Numbered from the stretch's first letter, positions 15,415 through 24,833 are shown. The stretch: DNA of 48,789 nucleotides from Bacteroidales bacterium (GCA_017618715.1 JAFZTS010000050.1:1-48789), one strand, 5' to 3'. Notes: generated by a model from the sequence alone, not told the origin. A program made the numbers and translations.

Positions 15415-18400
15415 ATGTTACACAAACGGTTTGTCGTTTTATCCATTACTTTGGGACTGTTGGCCAACCATGCGGATGCCAACTTGAATCTGCTTTATAC
15501 CACCGAGAACAATCTGCCCAACAGCTTGGTCAATCAGGTGGAGGAGAGTGCAGACGAGATGATATGGGTAGTGACTGAAGATGGATTATGCCGTTTCGAC
15601 GGTTCACAGTTTGTCACTTATACACATTTGCCGAACAATCCGCATTCGCTTCAAAGCAACGTCGTGCGTTCACTTTGTACCGACGAGGAAGGCCATGTAT
15701 TGGTGGGCACAATGGCGGGTTCGCAGATGTATCGACCCGAGACTGATGACTTCACCACGGTGATCTGCGATACGTTGCAGGGCATTTCTCCCCTCAATGT
15801 GTCGCATTTGACACGTCTGGCAAATGGCGACTTCATCGCTTGCGGAAATATCACCTTCACGATTCACATTGACGAGAATGGTGAACCTCATGCCTTACCT
15901 AATATCTTGACCAAGGAACTGCGATCAAGTATGCATTGTTGTCAGGATTATTATGGAAACATTTGGACAACCTCAACGGTGAAGGGCTTGCATCGTCTTG
16001 ACAAACAGGGTAATTTGGAGCATATTCCTTTCGGCGATGGAATCAAGGGCATCGATGAGTTGCAGACGGGTCCCGATGGTGTAGTTTATATGGGCGGCGT
16101 GGATCGTGGTCTTTATAAATATAATAATGTAACCCATCGGATAGAGGAGATTACTCGACCGGAGGACAATTTCAGAATTTGTGAGCTGCGTACTGTCCCG
16201 GGCAAACAGCAGATATATGTCTGTACCGATAGCGAGGGAGTCAAGATATTGGATTGCATGACGGGGCAACTTACAGACTTCGACTTTGACGATACCCAAA
16301 TGGAGGCAGGAACCCAAAAGGTTCACTCTCTGACCACTTCGCGCAATGGAGATATCTGGATGGCTATATATCAGAAAGGTGTGCTGGTAGTGTCGCGCAA
16401 TCCGTTTGATTTCCACTATTTTGGTCCGCACTCCCTGCGATTTAACAACATCGGCGATCGTTGTGTCACTACCTTGTTTCGTTCACACGAAGGCATTCTT
16501 TGGGTTGGTACCGACAATGGCGGTGTGTATGGCTTGAATGCTCAGGGTGAAACGGTTTCATATTATCCTTGCAATTCCGGCCCCCAATCGGTGCCGACAG
16601 CACTGACTTCCTTGTACGAAGATTCGCATCATCGTGTGTGGTTCGGGTCGTACGGACAGGGAGGAGGCATAATGGACATCAAGACTGGCGTCTGCCATTA
16701 TATCCCGTTGGAGAACCAGCGCAGCAATACCAGCAATATCTATGATTTCGCAGAGGACGATCGGGGGAATCTGTGGGTGGCTTCGATGGGCAATGGAATC
16801 CTGAAATATGATGAGAAACGAAAGACGTTCGTTCGTCAGAATCTGCCAGCAGCCTGCAACTGGGCCGGAGCCTTGTGTTATGACGCTGTGACCGGCCAAT
16901 TGTATGTGGGTTCATATAACGGTTTGATGATTATCAGCCAGCTGGAATCCGAAATGACGTGTGAACAATTTTATCCCGACCTTGTCGTCTATAGCATCTC
17001 GCGTATCTCGGCTACGCAAATCAGCTTGTGTACCAATGTCGGACTGATTGTCTTCGATACGCAGAAAAGAGTCGGCAAGGTATATACGACGAATGAAGGT
17101 CTGTCGGCCGACAACGTCTTTGCTTCACAAACCGATGGCGAGGGCAACCTGTGGGTGAGCAGTGGCAAAGGCATTTCGAAACTCAACCTGAGCCAGCAAA
17201 CCATCACCAACTACACTTCGCGCGAAGGTTTGCAATTCAACGAGTTTTTCAAAAATACTTCGATGCGTGATACCGATGGAACGTTATGGTTCGGAGGCAC
17301 AGAGGGTATCAATTGGTTCAATCCGCGTGAAATAAAAAAGTCTGAGACGGTGGTGGATGCACGTGTAGTGAGATTCAGTACCGATATGAACAGCGTCTTG
17401 CCGGACAAGGAGGGTGTTTATAGATTGGAGGAGCGGGACCGTTCGTTTTCAATCGAATTGGCTACTCGTCCCATTTTGGAGACTTTCAGCGTGTCCTATC
17501 GATATGCGATGGACAATGATTCCTGGCAAACACTCCCACCCTCATTAAATCGAGTGACGTTCAGTCGTATCGGTTCCGGCTCTCATACGTTCCGCTTTCA
17601 GGTGGATGCCGATGGCACCCTTTCGCCCGTCAAAAGCGTGCAGATCGATATTGCCCGACCCTGGTTCTTGCATTGGTGGGCATTACTGTTGGGTCTTATT
17701 GCCCTTGGTTCTATTGTTTGGCTCCTCATACAGTATCAGCGACGTCGTTTTCGTGAGAAAAAGCTAAAGATAAAACATGCTCGTGAAGTCGCTGTCAAGG
17801 AAGAGAAGCTGCAGTTCTTCATGAACATCGCCCACGAGATTCGCACCCCAATGACGCTTGTTGTTAGTCCATTGCATAAGCTGATGACGCTGGATAAGGA
17901 CACGGAACGTCAGCGCAGCTATCAGATTATCGATCGCAATGCCAATCGCGTGCTGGGCCTCATCAATGAACTGATGGATCTCCGAAAGCTGGACAAGGCG
18001 CAGATGAGTCTGCAATGCCAGCAGTTATCACCTGCCAGGTTGCTACAGGACCTTTGTGATACGATTTCGGATCTTACACAGGAGCGTCAGATAAGCATGA
18101 CGTACAACAACCTGTTGCCCGAGGGCTTTATGACGTGGATTGACAAGGGTTGTTTCGACAAGATCGTCATCAACCTGCTTTCGAACGCAATCAAATATAC
18201 GCCGCGTGGTGGACAAATCACGGTGGAGAGTGCTTTGACACCAGAAAATAAACTGAATATCAGCATTACGGATACAGGTATCGGTATTTCTCCTGAAGAC
18301 AAGAAGCATATCTTTGAACTCTTTTATCGTTCCAAGATGAACGGTATCCAGACCATTGGCTCGGGTATCGGACTGAATCTGGTGAAGGCTTTGACCAATT

Positions 18401-19404
18401 TGCATCATGGAGAAGTTGAGGCGAAAGACAATCCAGCAGGTCAGGGCACGGTGATGACAGTCACGTTGCCGACCCGTGATGATGCCTATCGAGACAGGGA
18501 GAAAATTGCCAGACAGTCGCATGATGTAGAACTGGAGGACGAGTTGGATGAGATCACCATCGTGAAAAAGTCGGTGGGTAAGTCGATGGACGAAAGTTCT
18601 GTGGGCTCAAGCCGATATTCACGTCGCATCCTTGTAGTCGATGACGAAGACGAGGTGCTTAATTATCTTGTTTCTGAACTTAAACCCATTTATCGTGTGA
18701 CGGCCTGTATGAATGGTCGCGAAGCACTTGAGAAGCTGCTTGATAATGCCGAAGGCTACGACTTGGTGCTCAGTGATGTGATGATGCCCGAGATGGACGG
18801 TGTGGAGCTTTGCCGCTACATCCGAAGCAATGTACTGCTCAATCACCTGCCCGTGATACTGCTTACCGCAAAATCCAGCGACGAAGATCGTCTTAAGAGC
18901 CTTGATGTGGGTGCCAACGCATTCATTTCGAAGCCATTCAATCTGGAGATTTTGCTCAAGACCATCAAGAACCTCATCGATGAACATAACCGTTTGCGCA
19001 GTTCGTTCAGTGGTTCGCAGTTGCCCACAGACAAGGTCGATACGCCTGAATTGCAGTCACCCGACCAGCGTCTGTTGCAGCGCATCCTCAAAGTTGTGAA
19101 CGACAATTTGAGCAATCCCGAATTGTCCAGCGAGCTCATTGCCGAGAAGGTGGGATTGAGTCGTGTACACCTTTACCGCAAGCTCAAGGAATTGACCAAC
19201 CAGACGGCTCGCAACTACATTCGCAACATCCGTTTGGCCAAGGCTGCCGAATTGTTGACACAGCGCAAGATGTCGATTGCCGAAGTCGCTTACGAGGTCG
19301 GATTCTCCAGCCCCAACAATTTCGCCACCGCCTTCAAGGAAATGTATGGCATGACACCCACGGCCTATAATGAGAAACATTATTTGGAGAAGGTAAATGA
19401 ATAA
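15415..19404 (+). CDS. Hybrid two-component system sensor/regulator (HTCS)
   Basis: About 1329 residues (1334 if started at 15400). Domains in order: signal peptide (HKRFVVLSITLGLLANHADA); a long periplasmic sensor of beta-propeller repeats (MIWVVTEDGLCRFDGSQF, GILWVGTDNGGVYGLN, NLWVSSGKGISKLN); a Y_Y_Y-type domain; a transmembrane helix (about 750-775); histidine kinase with HEIRTPMTLV (His807) and ATPase motifs NLLSNAIKYTP and DTGIGIS; a receiver domain with VDDEDE and SDVMMPEMDG (Asp1121); and a C-terminal AraC-type helix-turn-helix (SIAEVAYEVGFSSPNNFATAF). Such proteins sense oligosaccharides and activate carbohydrate-use loci, but no susC/susD pair lies nearby, so its target is unknown. 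ATG 15415 is chosen because of the -7 box at 15388. Confidence 0.93.
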   Translation: MLHKRFVVLSITLGLLANHADANLNLLYTTENNLPNSLVNQVEESADEMIWVVTEDGLCRFDGSQFVTYTHLPNNPHSLQSNVVRSLCTDEEGHVLVGTMAGSQMYRPETDDFTTVICDTLQGISPLNVSHLTRLANGDFIACGNITFTIHIDENGEPHALPNILTKELRSSMHCCQDYYGNIWTTSTVKGLHRLDKQGNLEHIPFGDGIKGIDELQTGPDGVVYMGGVDRGLYKYNNVTHRIEEITRPEDNFRICELRTVPGKQQIYVCTDSEGVKILDCMTGQLTDFDFDDTQMEAGTQKVHSLTTSRNGDIWMAIYQKGVLVVSRNPFDFHYFGPHSLRFNNIGDRCVTTLFRSHEGILWVGTDNGGVYGLNAQGETVSYYPCNSGPQSVPTALTSLYEDSHHRVWFGSYGQGGGIMDIKTGVCHYIPLENQRSNTSNIYDFAEDDRGNLWVASMGNGILKYDEKRKTFVRQNLPAACNWAGALCYDAVTGQLYVGSYNGLMIISQLESEMTCEQFYPDLVVYSISRISATQISLCTNVGLIVFDTQKRVGKVYTTNEGLSADNVFASQTDGEGNLWVSSGKGISKLNLSQQTITNYTSREGLQFNEFFKNTSMRDTDGTLWFGGTEGINWFNPREIKKSETVVDARVVRFSTDMNSVLPDKEGVYRLEERDRSFSIELATRPILETFSVSYRYAMDNDSWQTLPPSLNRVTFSRIGSGSHTFRFQVDADGTLSPVKSVQIDIARPWFLHWWALLLGLIALGSIVWLLIQYQRRRFREKKLKIKHAREVAVKEEKLQFFMNIAHEIRTPMTLVVSPLHKLMTLDKDTERQRSYQIIDRNANRVLGLINELMDLRKLDKAQMSLQCQQLSPARLLQDLCDTISDLTQERQISMTYNNLLPEGFMTWIDKGCFDKIVINLLSNAIKYTPRGGQITVESALTPENKLNISITDTGIGISPEDKKHIFELFYRSKMNGIQTIGSGIGLNLVKALTNLHHGEVEAKDNPAGQGTVMTVTLPTRDDAYRDREKIARQSHDVELEDELDEITIVKKSVGKSMDESSVGSSRYSRRILVVDDEDEVLNYLVSELKPIYRVTACMNGREALEKLLDNAEGYDLVLSDVMMPEMDGVELCRYIRSNVLLNHLPVILLTAKSSDEDRLKSLDVGANAFISKPFNLEILLKTIKNLIDEHNRLRSSFSGSQLPTDKVDTPELQSPDQRLLQRILKVVNDNLSNPELSSELIAEKVGLSRVHLYRKLKELTNQTARNYIRNIRLAKAAELLTQRKMSIAEVAYEVGFSSPNNFATAFKEMYGMTPTAYNEKHYLEKVNE

Positions 19405-19426
19405 TCCCAGCCGAGATTTCAGAAAT

Positions 19427-19461
19427 AAAAAACTGACCCGCAGAGAACATTCCTGCGGGTC
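19427..19461 (-). terminator. Intrinsic terminator of the minus-strand POT gene
   Basis: A 9-bp stem GACCCGCAG (19435-19443)/CTGCGGGTC (19453-19461) is followed on the minus strand by AGTTTTTTATTTC. It may also slow plus-strand readthrough from the HTCS gene. Confidence 0.8.
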
Positions 19462-19495
19462 GAATTGATTATGTCGTAAAGACTATAGATTTGAT

Positions 19496-21067
19496 TTAGC
19501 AAGCCACGCGTTCAAGCCACTTGACCATGCCGAACATGATGGCCATGGAGATGAGGCAGACGATGAGGAATACTGCCCAGCACCACTGGATGGGCCAAGC
19601 GTTGTACATAACGGGGCCGAGCCAGATCATCAGGTTGCCGATGGCAGTTGCACCAAGCCAAAGACCCTGGCAGAGACCTACCATGTGACGTGGAGCGACC
19701 TTCGAGACGAAGCTCAAGCCAAGCGGGGAGATGAAGAGCTCAGCTACGGTGAGGAAGAAATAGGTTACGATGAGAACCCACGGAGAAGCCTTGGCCAGAC
19801 CAGCAGCAGCCATGCTGGCAGCATCGAGGGCACGGAACTCATCACCTGAAGGATAATTGCTGAACATCGAGAAGAGCATCAGGAAGAGATAAGCGCAGCC
19901 AGCTATGCCCATACCAATAGCAATCTTGCGCGGCGTAGAAATTGCCTTGCCCTTGGCAGCGAGGCTGCCGAAAATCCACATGATGATGGGGGTGAGGACG
20001 ATTACGAAGAACGGATTGAGCGCTTGCCAGATCTCGGGAGCAATGGAATCGGTCTTGACAAAGTCGCGAGCAAAGACACTCAACGACTGGCCGTTCTGAT
20101 GGAATGAGAACCAGAAGAAGATGGCGATGCCGAGCACAGCAAAGAGAGCATAGAGACGCTGCTTGATTTCGGTAGCCATGGTGCGTTTCTCCTCTTCGGT
20201 ATATTCTACGACAGCGGCGGCCACCTTCTTGGCAGGCTGTGGGAAGATACGCTTATAAGCCAGGAAAATGCAAAGCGAAATAAGCATGGCAATCACCGAA
20301 GCGATGAACGAGTAGTGGATACCCTGATTGAAGACGGTGATATAGTCGTGGCTGAATGCGGCGTTGTCAACAAAGTTGTAACCGGGGAGGAGTACCTTGC
20401 TGAGCGTCTCGGTGAACTTGGTAGTCACCTGACCATCGGCGAGGAACTGATGGCAGAGCGCCGGCATATCGGCATTATAGACAAGTGCGTGCTTGGTGAG
20501 CCACCACTGACGAAGCAAAGGAGCGATAAATGGAGCGAACAAACCGCCGATGTTGATGAACACGTAGAAGATCTGGAATCCCGAGTCACGCTTATCCTTG
20601 GCCACTTGAAGGGCTTCGGGACCCTCCTTGGCAGCCTCAGCCTCAAATTCGTCGTACATCTTGCCGACGATGGCCTGCAGATTACCCTTGAATAGACCGT
20701 TGCCGAAGGCGATGGCAAGCAGGGCCACGCAAGTGAAGATGAGGATGCCCCACCAGCTGCCGCTGAAATCAGTCTGGCTGAAGACGGGGATGGCCAGGGC
20801 GATGTAACCCAATGCCATGATGACCAGACCCCACTGGATGGTGCGGTTGTAATTCTGTGTGCGGTCGGCGATGATACCGCCCACCAGACTCAGCACATAG
20901 ATGCCAAAGTAAAACACTGAATAGATGATGCCGGCGGTGCCGTCGGAGAGGCCGAACTTCGACACCAGGAACAGCAGAAGCACTGCGTTCATGATGTAGT
21001 AGCCGAAGCGCTCGCCCATGTTGGCCAGCGCAGCAGGGATGAGACCCTTGGGATGACTTTTGAACAT
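19496..21067 (-). CDS. POT-family proton-dependent peptide transporter
   Basis: A 523-residue membrane protein with about 12-14 hydrophobic segments. Near the N-terminus is ANMGERFGYYIMNAVLLLFL, which contains the E-R-F-x-Y-Y motif of POT/PTR2 proton-coupled oligopeptide symporters. GNGLFKGNLQAIVGKMYDE and FYVFINIGGLFAPFIAPLL are the other family signatures. A long loop lies between about residues 210 and 260. Start chosen at MFKSHPKG (21067), because the longer frame to 21142 crosses the promoter and has a non-hydrophobic, atypical N-terminus. It is divergent from a paralogue at 21257. Substrates are probably di- and tripeptides by family. Confidence 0.9.
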   Translation of the reverse strand: MFKSHPKGLIPAALANMGERFGYYIMNAVLLLFLVSKFGLSDGTAGIIYSVFYFGIYVLSLVGGIIADRTQNYNRTIQWGLVIMALGYIALAIPVFSQTDFSGSWWGILIFTCVALLAIAFGNGLFKGNLQAIVGKMYDEFEAEAAKEGPEALQVAKDKRDSGFQIFYVFINIGGLFAPFIAPLLRQWWLTKHALVYNADMPALCHQFLADGQVTTKFTETLSKVLLPGYNFVDNAAFSHDYITVFNQGIHYSFIASVIAMLISLCIFLAYKRIFPQPAKKVAAAVVEYTEEEKRTMATEIKQRLYALFAVLGIAIFFWFSFHQNGQSLSVFARDFVKTDSIAPEIWQALNPFFVIVLTPIIMWIFGSLAAKGKAISTPRKIAIGMGIAGCAYLFLMLFSMFSNYPSGDEFRALDAASMAAAGLAKASPWVLIVTYFFLTVAELFISPLGLSFVSKVAPRHMVGLCQGLWLGATAIGNLMIWLGPVMYNAWPIQWCWAVFLIVCLISMAIMFGMVKWLERVAC

Positions 21068-21139
21068 ATTAAACGAATAACAATTAACAATTAACCAATA
21101 ACAATTGTGATTTGGCAAATAACAATTGAAATTGCGGTG

Positions 21140-21171
21140 CAAAGATAAACAATAAAAATGGCATTTCCAAA
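21140..21171 (-). promoter_or_regulatory. Promoter for the minus-strand POT gene
   Basis: On the minus strand TTTG (complement of 21168-21171), a 20-bp spacer and TATCTTTG (complement of 21140-21147) form a full match. The leader to 21067 is about 65 nt and rich in AACAATT repeats. Confidence 0.75.
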
Positions 21172-21199
21172 TATTTGTGAATAAATGTGCAAATTAAAA

Positions 21200-21231
21200 T
21201 TTGGTAGTTTCAAAAAAACTATGTATCTTTG
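21200..21231 (+). promoter_or_regulatory. Promoter for the plus-strand POT gene
   Basis: TTTG at 21200-21203, a 20-bp spacer and TATCTTTG at 21224-21231 form a full consensus match. The start codon follows at 21257. It is back-to-back with the promoter at 21140-21171, with 28 bp between the two -33 elements. Confidence 0.78.
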
Positions 21232-21256
21232 CGCCGCAAATTTATTCGTATCTGAT

Positions 21257-22807
21257 ATGTTTGAAGGACAACCCAAGGGCCTGTATGCTTTGGCATTGGC
21301 CAACACCGGCGAGCGTTTTGGCTATTACACCATGCTTGCCATCTTCGCCTTGTTCATGCAAGCCAAGTTCGGATGGGACGAGGCACATGCTGGACAGGTG
21401 TATGCTATCTTTTTAGCTGTAGTTTATTTTGCCCCTCTTGTAGGTGGTTGGGTCGCCGACAAGATGGGTTACGGCAAGTGTGTAGTTGTGGGAATGATTG
21501 TCATGTTTCTGGGTTATCTGGGGCTTGCAATTCCTACGCCAGCCAATACGGCTGGAGCATGGGCCATGTATGCGGGATTGACGGGTGTGTCACTTGGCAC
21601 GGGTCTTTTCAAGGGCAATCTGCAGGTGCTTATCGGCAACCTCTATGACGATCCCCGCTATCAGAGCCGACGAGACTCTGCTTTCAGCTTGTTCTATATG
21701 GCCATCAACATTGGTGCGATGTTTGCTCCGTCGATGGCCAAGTGGATCACCAACCAGCACTTGTCAGGCAAAGGTTTCGTCTATGATGCAGCCAATCAGG
21801 ATCCTGCCTATCTGGAGGCGCTTTATAGCGGGTATGGGTTGTGCTTTGGCGTGGCTTGCATTTCGTTGGTTCTTTCGGCCATCATCTATTTTTCTTGTCG
21901 CAGTTGGTTCAAGCATGCCGATGTGACTGCGAAACAGGCGAAGGTCGCCAATGCCGAGATGGTGGAGCTGACACCCAAGCAGACAAGAGACCGAATCGTG
22001 GCCCTGTTGCTTGTCTTCGCTGTGGTCATCTTCTTCTGGATGGCCTTCCACCAGAACGGTTCGGCCTTAACCTTCTTTGCCAAGCGATATACCGACCTTT
22101 CGGTCACTGGACCTATGCGTATCGGTTTTAATATCTTCAGTTTGGCACTTATCGCCTTGGCTGTATATACAGGCTTTGGCGCAGTGGGGGCAAAGACCTC
22201 GAAGAACCGTTCCTTGCTTTGGTGCATAACCCTTGTATTGCTTGGAGGGGCCTATGCCCTTTATCGAGGCATGTCGGATCCAACTCATGCCCAGCCTTCG
22301 GACTTCCAGCAGTTCAACCCGTTCTTCGTGGTGGCATTGACCCCGTTCAGCATGCTCTTCTTCGATACTCTGGCCAAGAAAGGCAAGGAGGTAAGTGCTC
22401 CGGCTCGTATCGCTTGGGGTATGCTTGTGGCAGGTCTTGGATTTGCCGTCATTTCGCTCGCTTCCGTATCCCTGACATCGCCTATGGACCTTGGCGAAGG
22501 TACGCAGAGCATCCTTTCGCCAGGATGGCTGATTTCCACCTATTTTACGTTGACATTGGCCGAGCTGCTCCTTTCGCCTATGGGTATCTCGTTTGTAACC
22601 AAGGTGGCTCCTCCCAAGTACAAGGGATTGATGATGGGCGGCTGGTTCGTGGCAACTGCCATTGGCAATTATCTGAGTTCCATTCCCTCGCAGCTTTGGA
22701 ACAAGATACCGCTGATGCACAACTGGGGCATCCTCATTGCTCTTTGTCTCATCAGTGCTGTCGTGATGTTTGCACTCCTCAAGAAACTTAAAGTGATGAC
22801 GGCTTGA
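21257..22807 (+). CDS. POT-family proton-dependent peptide transporter (second copy)
   Basis: A 516-residue polytopic membrane protein with the POT motif ANTGERFGYYTMLAIFALFM at the N-terminus, GTGLFKGNLQVLIGNLYDD, SLFYMAINIGAMFAPSMA, and a C-terminal TLAELLLSPMGISFVTKVAP block shared with the neighbouring divergent gene. The two proteins are clearly paralogous but differ in the central loop, suggesting different peptide ranges. Start chosen at MFEGQPKG because it aligns with MFKSHPKG of the neighbour and lies just after a promoter. The frame upstream to 21185 covers that promoter. Confidence 0.9.
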   Translation: MFEGQPKGLYALALANTGERFGYYTMLAIFALFMQAKFGWDEAHAGQVYAIFLAVVYFAPLVGGWVADKMGYGKCVVVGMIVMFLGYLGLAIPTPANTAGAWAMYAGLTGVSLGTGLFKGNLQVLIGNLYDDPRYQSRRDSAFSLFYMAINIGAMFAPSMAKWITNQHLSGKGFVYDAANQDPAYLEALYSGYGLCFGVACISLVLSAIIYFSCRSWFKHADVTAKQAKVANAEMVELTPKQTRDRIVALLLVFAVVIFFWMAFHQNGSALTFFAKRYTDLSVTGPMRIGFNIFSLALIALAVYTGFGAVGAKTSKNRSLLWCITLVLLGGAYALYRGMSDPTHAQPSDFQQFNPFFVVALTPFSMLFFDTLAKKGKEVSAPARIAWGMLVAGLGFAVISLASVSLTSPMDLGEGTQSILSPGWLISTYFTLTLAELLLSPMGISFVTKVAPPKYKGLMMGGWFVATAIGNYLSSIPSQLWNKIPLMHNWGILIALCLISAVVMFALLKKLKVMTA

Positions 22808-22814
22808 CAAGTTT

Positions 22815-22836
22815 TGTCAGCCAAGCTTGGCTGACA
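22815..22836. repeat. Perfect 22-bp palindrome between POT gene and hpt
   Basis: The two 11-base halves TGTCAGCCAAG and CTTGGCTGACA are exact reverse complements with no loop. It begins 8 bp after the POT stop and lies 24 bp before hpt. No T run follows, so a simple intrinsic terminator is unlikely. An operator or RNA-processing hairpin is possible. Confidence 0.7.
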
Positions 22837-22860
22837 CGGGAACTATAATAATTTGTTGTT

Positions 22861-23403
22861 ATGGAAAAAATCAAAGTATCTGACAGAACGTTCAAATCCT
22901 ATCTCAGCAAGGAGAGAATACAGGCAGCGGTGACTCGTGTGGCCCAAGAGATATCGAAGGATCTGGAGGGTGTGGAACGTCCGCTTTTCGTGTGTGTGCT
23001 CAATGGTGCGTTTGTCTTTGCTTCCGACCTCTTCCGTCAAATCACCTTGCCGGATGCCGAGATCACGTTCATCCGTATGAAATCTTACGAGGGCACTCGA
23101 ACCACGGGAAAGGTTAAGACCATCGTTGGGCTGATTGAGAGCGTGGTGGATCGCGACGTCGTGATCGTTGAGGATATTGTAGATAGCGGTTATACGATGC
23201 AGCGTCTCATCTCTCAATTGAGCGACCTGGGTGCCAGAAGCATCAAGGTATGTTGTTTGCTCAAAAAGCCCGCAGCCATGAAGGTGACAGACCTTAAACT
23301 CGATTATGTGGCTTTAGAGATACCCAATGACTTCATTGTGGGCTACGGATTGGACTATAATGAGCAAGGACGCAACCTGCCTGACATATGGGTAGTTAGC
23401 TAG
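22861..23403 (+). CDS. hpt: Hypoxanthine phosphoribosyltransferase
   Basis: A 180-residue cytoplasmic enzyme of purine salvage that joins hypoxanthine or guanine to PRPP to give IMP or GMP. The PRPP-binding motif VVIVEDIVDSGYTM (about residues 100-113) has the two acidic residues of the family. PLFVCVLNGAFVFASDL near 41-57 is the typical N-terminal loop, and the DFIVGYGLDYNEQGRNLPDI tail closes the active site. The length is normal. It stands 53 bp after the POT gene and ahead of adk, another purine nucleotide enzyme. Confidence 0.95.
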   Translation: MEKIKVSDRTFKSYLSKERIQAAVTRVAQEISKDLEGVERPLFVCVLNGAFVFASDLFRQITLPDAEITFIRMKSYEGTRTTGKVKTIVGLIESVVDRDVVIVEDIVDSGYTMQRLISQLSDLGARSIKVCCLLKKPAAMKVTDLKLDYVALEIPNDFIVGYGLDYNEQGRNLPDIWVVS

Positions 23404-23473
23404 TGAGAATTGATTACTTATGTTGACAATTTAGAGCGATATTTCTTCAAAATCCAAGTTTTTTGTTGGAAAA

Positions 23474-23505
23474 TTTGTTTTTTTGATAAAATATATTTAC
23501 CTTTG
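23474..23505 (+). promoter_or_regulatory. Promoter for adk
   Basis: TTTG at 23474-23477, a 20-bp spacer and TACCTTTG at 23498-23505. The start codon at 23563 leaves a leader of about 50 nt. Confidence 0.7.
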
Positions 23506-23562
23506 TCAAGATTTCTATGAATTTTATAGAAAAAGGTTATTTGTTTTTAAGGTGAATAGAGT

Positions 23563-24138
23563 ATGTTGAATATTGTGATTTTCGGAGCCCCAGGTTCTGG
23601 CAAGGGAACCCAGAGTGACAAGATTATCGAGGAGTATGGTGTTGCCCACATCTCCACTGGCGACGTGCTTCGCGCAGAAATCAAGAAGGGCACCGAACTC
23701 GGTAAACTTGCAGCCTCATACATCGATGAGGGCAATTTCATTCCAGATTCTCTCATGATCAAGATTCTTGCCGCTGTTCTGGATGCTTTGGGCAAGGATA
23801 TCAAGGGTGTAATCTTCGATGGCTTCCCACGCACTATACCCCAAGCCTTGGCTCTTGATGAAATGCTCGCTGATCGCGATGAGGAGATATCGACTGTCAT
23901 TGGTCTTGAGGTCGATGATGCAGAACTAATTCATCGCATTGTGCTTCGTGGCAGGACTTCTGGACGAGCTGATGACAATGAGCACACTGCACGGCATCGT
24001 CTGGAGAATTATCACCACATGACACAGCCTTTGAAGAAATACTACATTGACGAAGGGAAGTATGTCTCTATTTCTGGAGTGGGTGACATCGATGAAATCT
24101 TCTCCCATATCAAGAAAGCCATCGATGCTGTCAAATAA
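23563..24138 (+). CDS. adk: Adenylate kinase
   Basis: A 191-residue enzyme interconverting ATP + AMP and 2 ADP. The P-loop GAPGSGKGTQ is at residues 8-17, the AMP-binding HISTGDVLR at about 28-36, GVIFDGFPRT at about 86-95, and a short lid (RIVLRGRTSGRADDNEHTARHRL) without the zinc-finger insertion, consistent with its reduced length. The gene has its own promoter and follows hpt. Confidence 0.96.
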   Translation: MLNIVIFGAPGSGKGTQSDKIIEEYGVAHISTGDVLRAEIKKGTELGKLAASYIDEGNFIPDSLMIKILAAVLDALGKDIKGVIFDGFPRTIPQALALDEMLADRDEEISTVIGLEVDDAELIHRIVLRGRTSGRADDNEHTARHRLENYHHMTQPLKKYYIDEGKYVSISGVGDIDEIFSHIKKAIDAVK

Positions 24139-24255
24139 TTAGGAGGACTTCTATTCCCACGAATGCCATAGCCCCTGCCGCAGCCAACTGTGACAGGGGT
24201 TTGCTTTGACAACGAATGTGAAAAAGAGCATATTTTGAAAAAAAGGAAGGAAATA

Positions 24256-24287
24256 TTTGCAGAATTCGCGAAAATGCGCTATCTTTG
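24256..24287 (+). promoter_or_regulatory. Promoter for ruvX
   Basis: TTTG at 24256-24259, a 20-bp spacer and TATCTTTG at 24280-24287. It overlaps the in-frame extension upstream of ruvX, which supports the later start at 24311. Confidence 0.75.
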
Positions 24288-24310
24288 CACGCGATAGAAA
24301 ACTGACCGTT

Positions 24311-24766
24311 ATGGGACGCATCCTCAGTATCGATTATGGACGCAAGCGTACGGGCTTGGCAGTCACCGATCCGTTGCAGATTATTGCCAACGGACTGACC
24401 ACTGTGCCTACGCATGAACTTGAGAAATGGCTGATGGATTATATTCCACGAGAAGGCGTGGAACGTGTCATTGTGGGAATGCCGCGTCGGATGAGTGGCG
24501 AGATGAGTGAATCGTGGCAATACATCGAGCCTTTCCTCAATCGTCTGCATAAGCTAATGGCCGATTTGCCCATTGAGCTGGTGGATGAACGCTTCACCTC
24601 GAAGCTCGCTTCGCAGACCATCTTGTTGAGCGGTGTGGGCAAGCAGCGGCGGCGCGAGGACAAGGGCATGATTGACGAGGTGTCGGCTACCATCATCTTA
24701 CAGCAGTGGATGGACAACCGCTCCATGCCAGGCTACAACGCTGTTATGTTTCCCTTGAAAGACTAG
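24311..24766 (+). CDS. ruvX: YqgF/RuvX-family Holliday junction resolvase-like nuclease
   Basis: A 151-residue protein with the RNase H-like fold of YqgF: SIDYGRKRTGLAVTD near the N-terminus (first catalytic Asp), RVIVGMPRRMSGEMSES in the middle, LVDERFTSKLAS (second acidic site) and DEVSATIILQQWM near the end (third). Family members process 16S rRNA 5' ends or resolve junctions; which applies here is not visible. Start chosen at MGRILSIDYG because the frame upstream to 24257 covers the promoter. It precedes def with a 9-bp-repeat spacer. Confidence 0.93.
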   Translation: MGRILSIDYGRKRTGLAVTDPLQIIANGLTTVPTHELEKWLMDYIPREGVERVIVGMPRRMSGEMSESWQYIEPFLNRLHKLMADLPIELVDERFTSKLASQTILLSGVGKQRRREDKGMIDEVSATIILQQWMDNRSMPGYNAVMFPLKD

Positions 24767-24807
24767 AGATTCTAGATAATCTAGATGCTCTAGAGAACCT
24801 AGATAAT
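24763..24807. repeat. 9-bp microrepeat CTAGATAAT, five units
   Basis: Five consecutive 9-bp units beginning CTAGA (24763, 24772, 24781, 24790, 24799) fill the ruvX-def spacer, beginning in the last codons of ruvX. The units vary at the last four positions. Part of the family of 9-bp-period spacers in this window. Confidence 0.85.
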
Positions 24808-24833
24808 TAAGAAAAAAGAAAATAAACGAAAAT

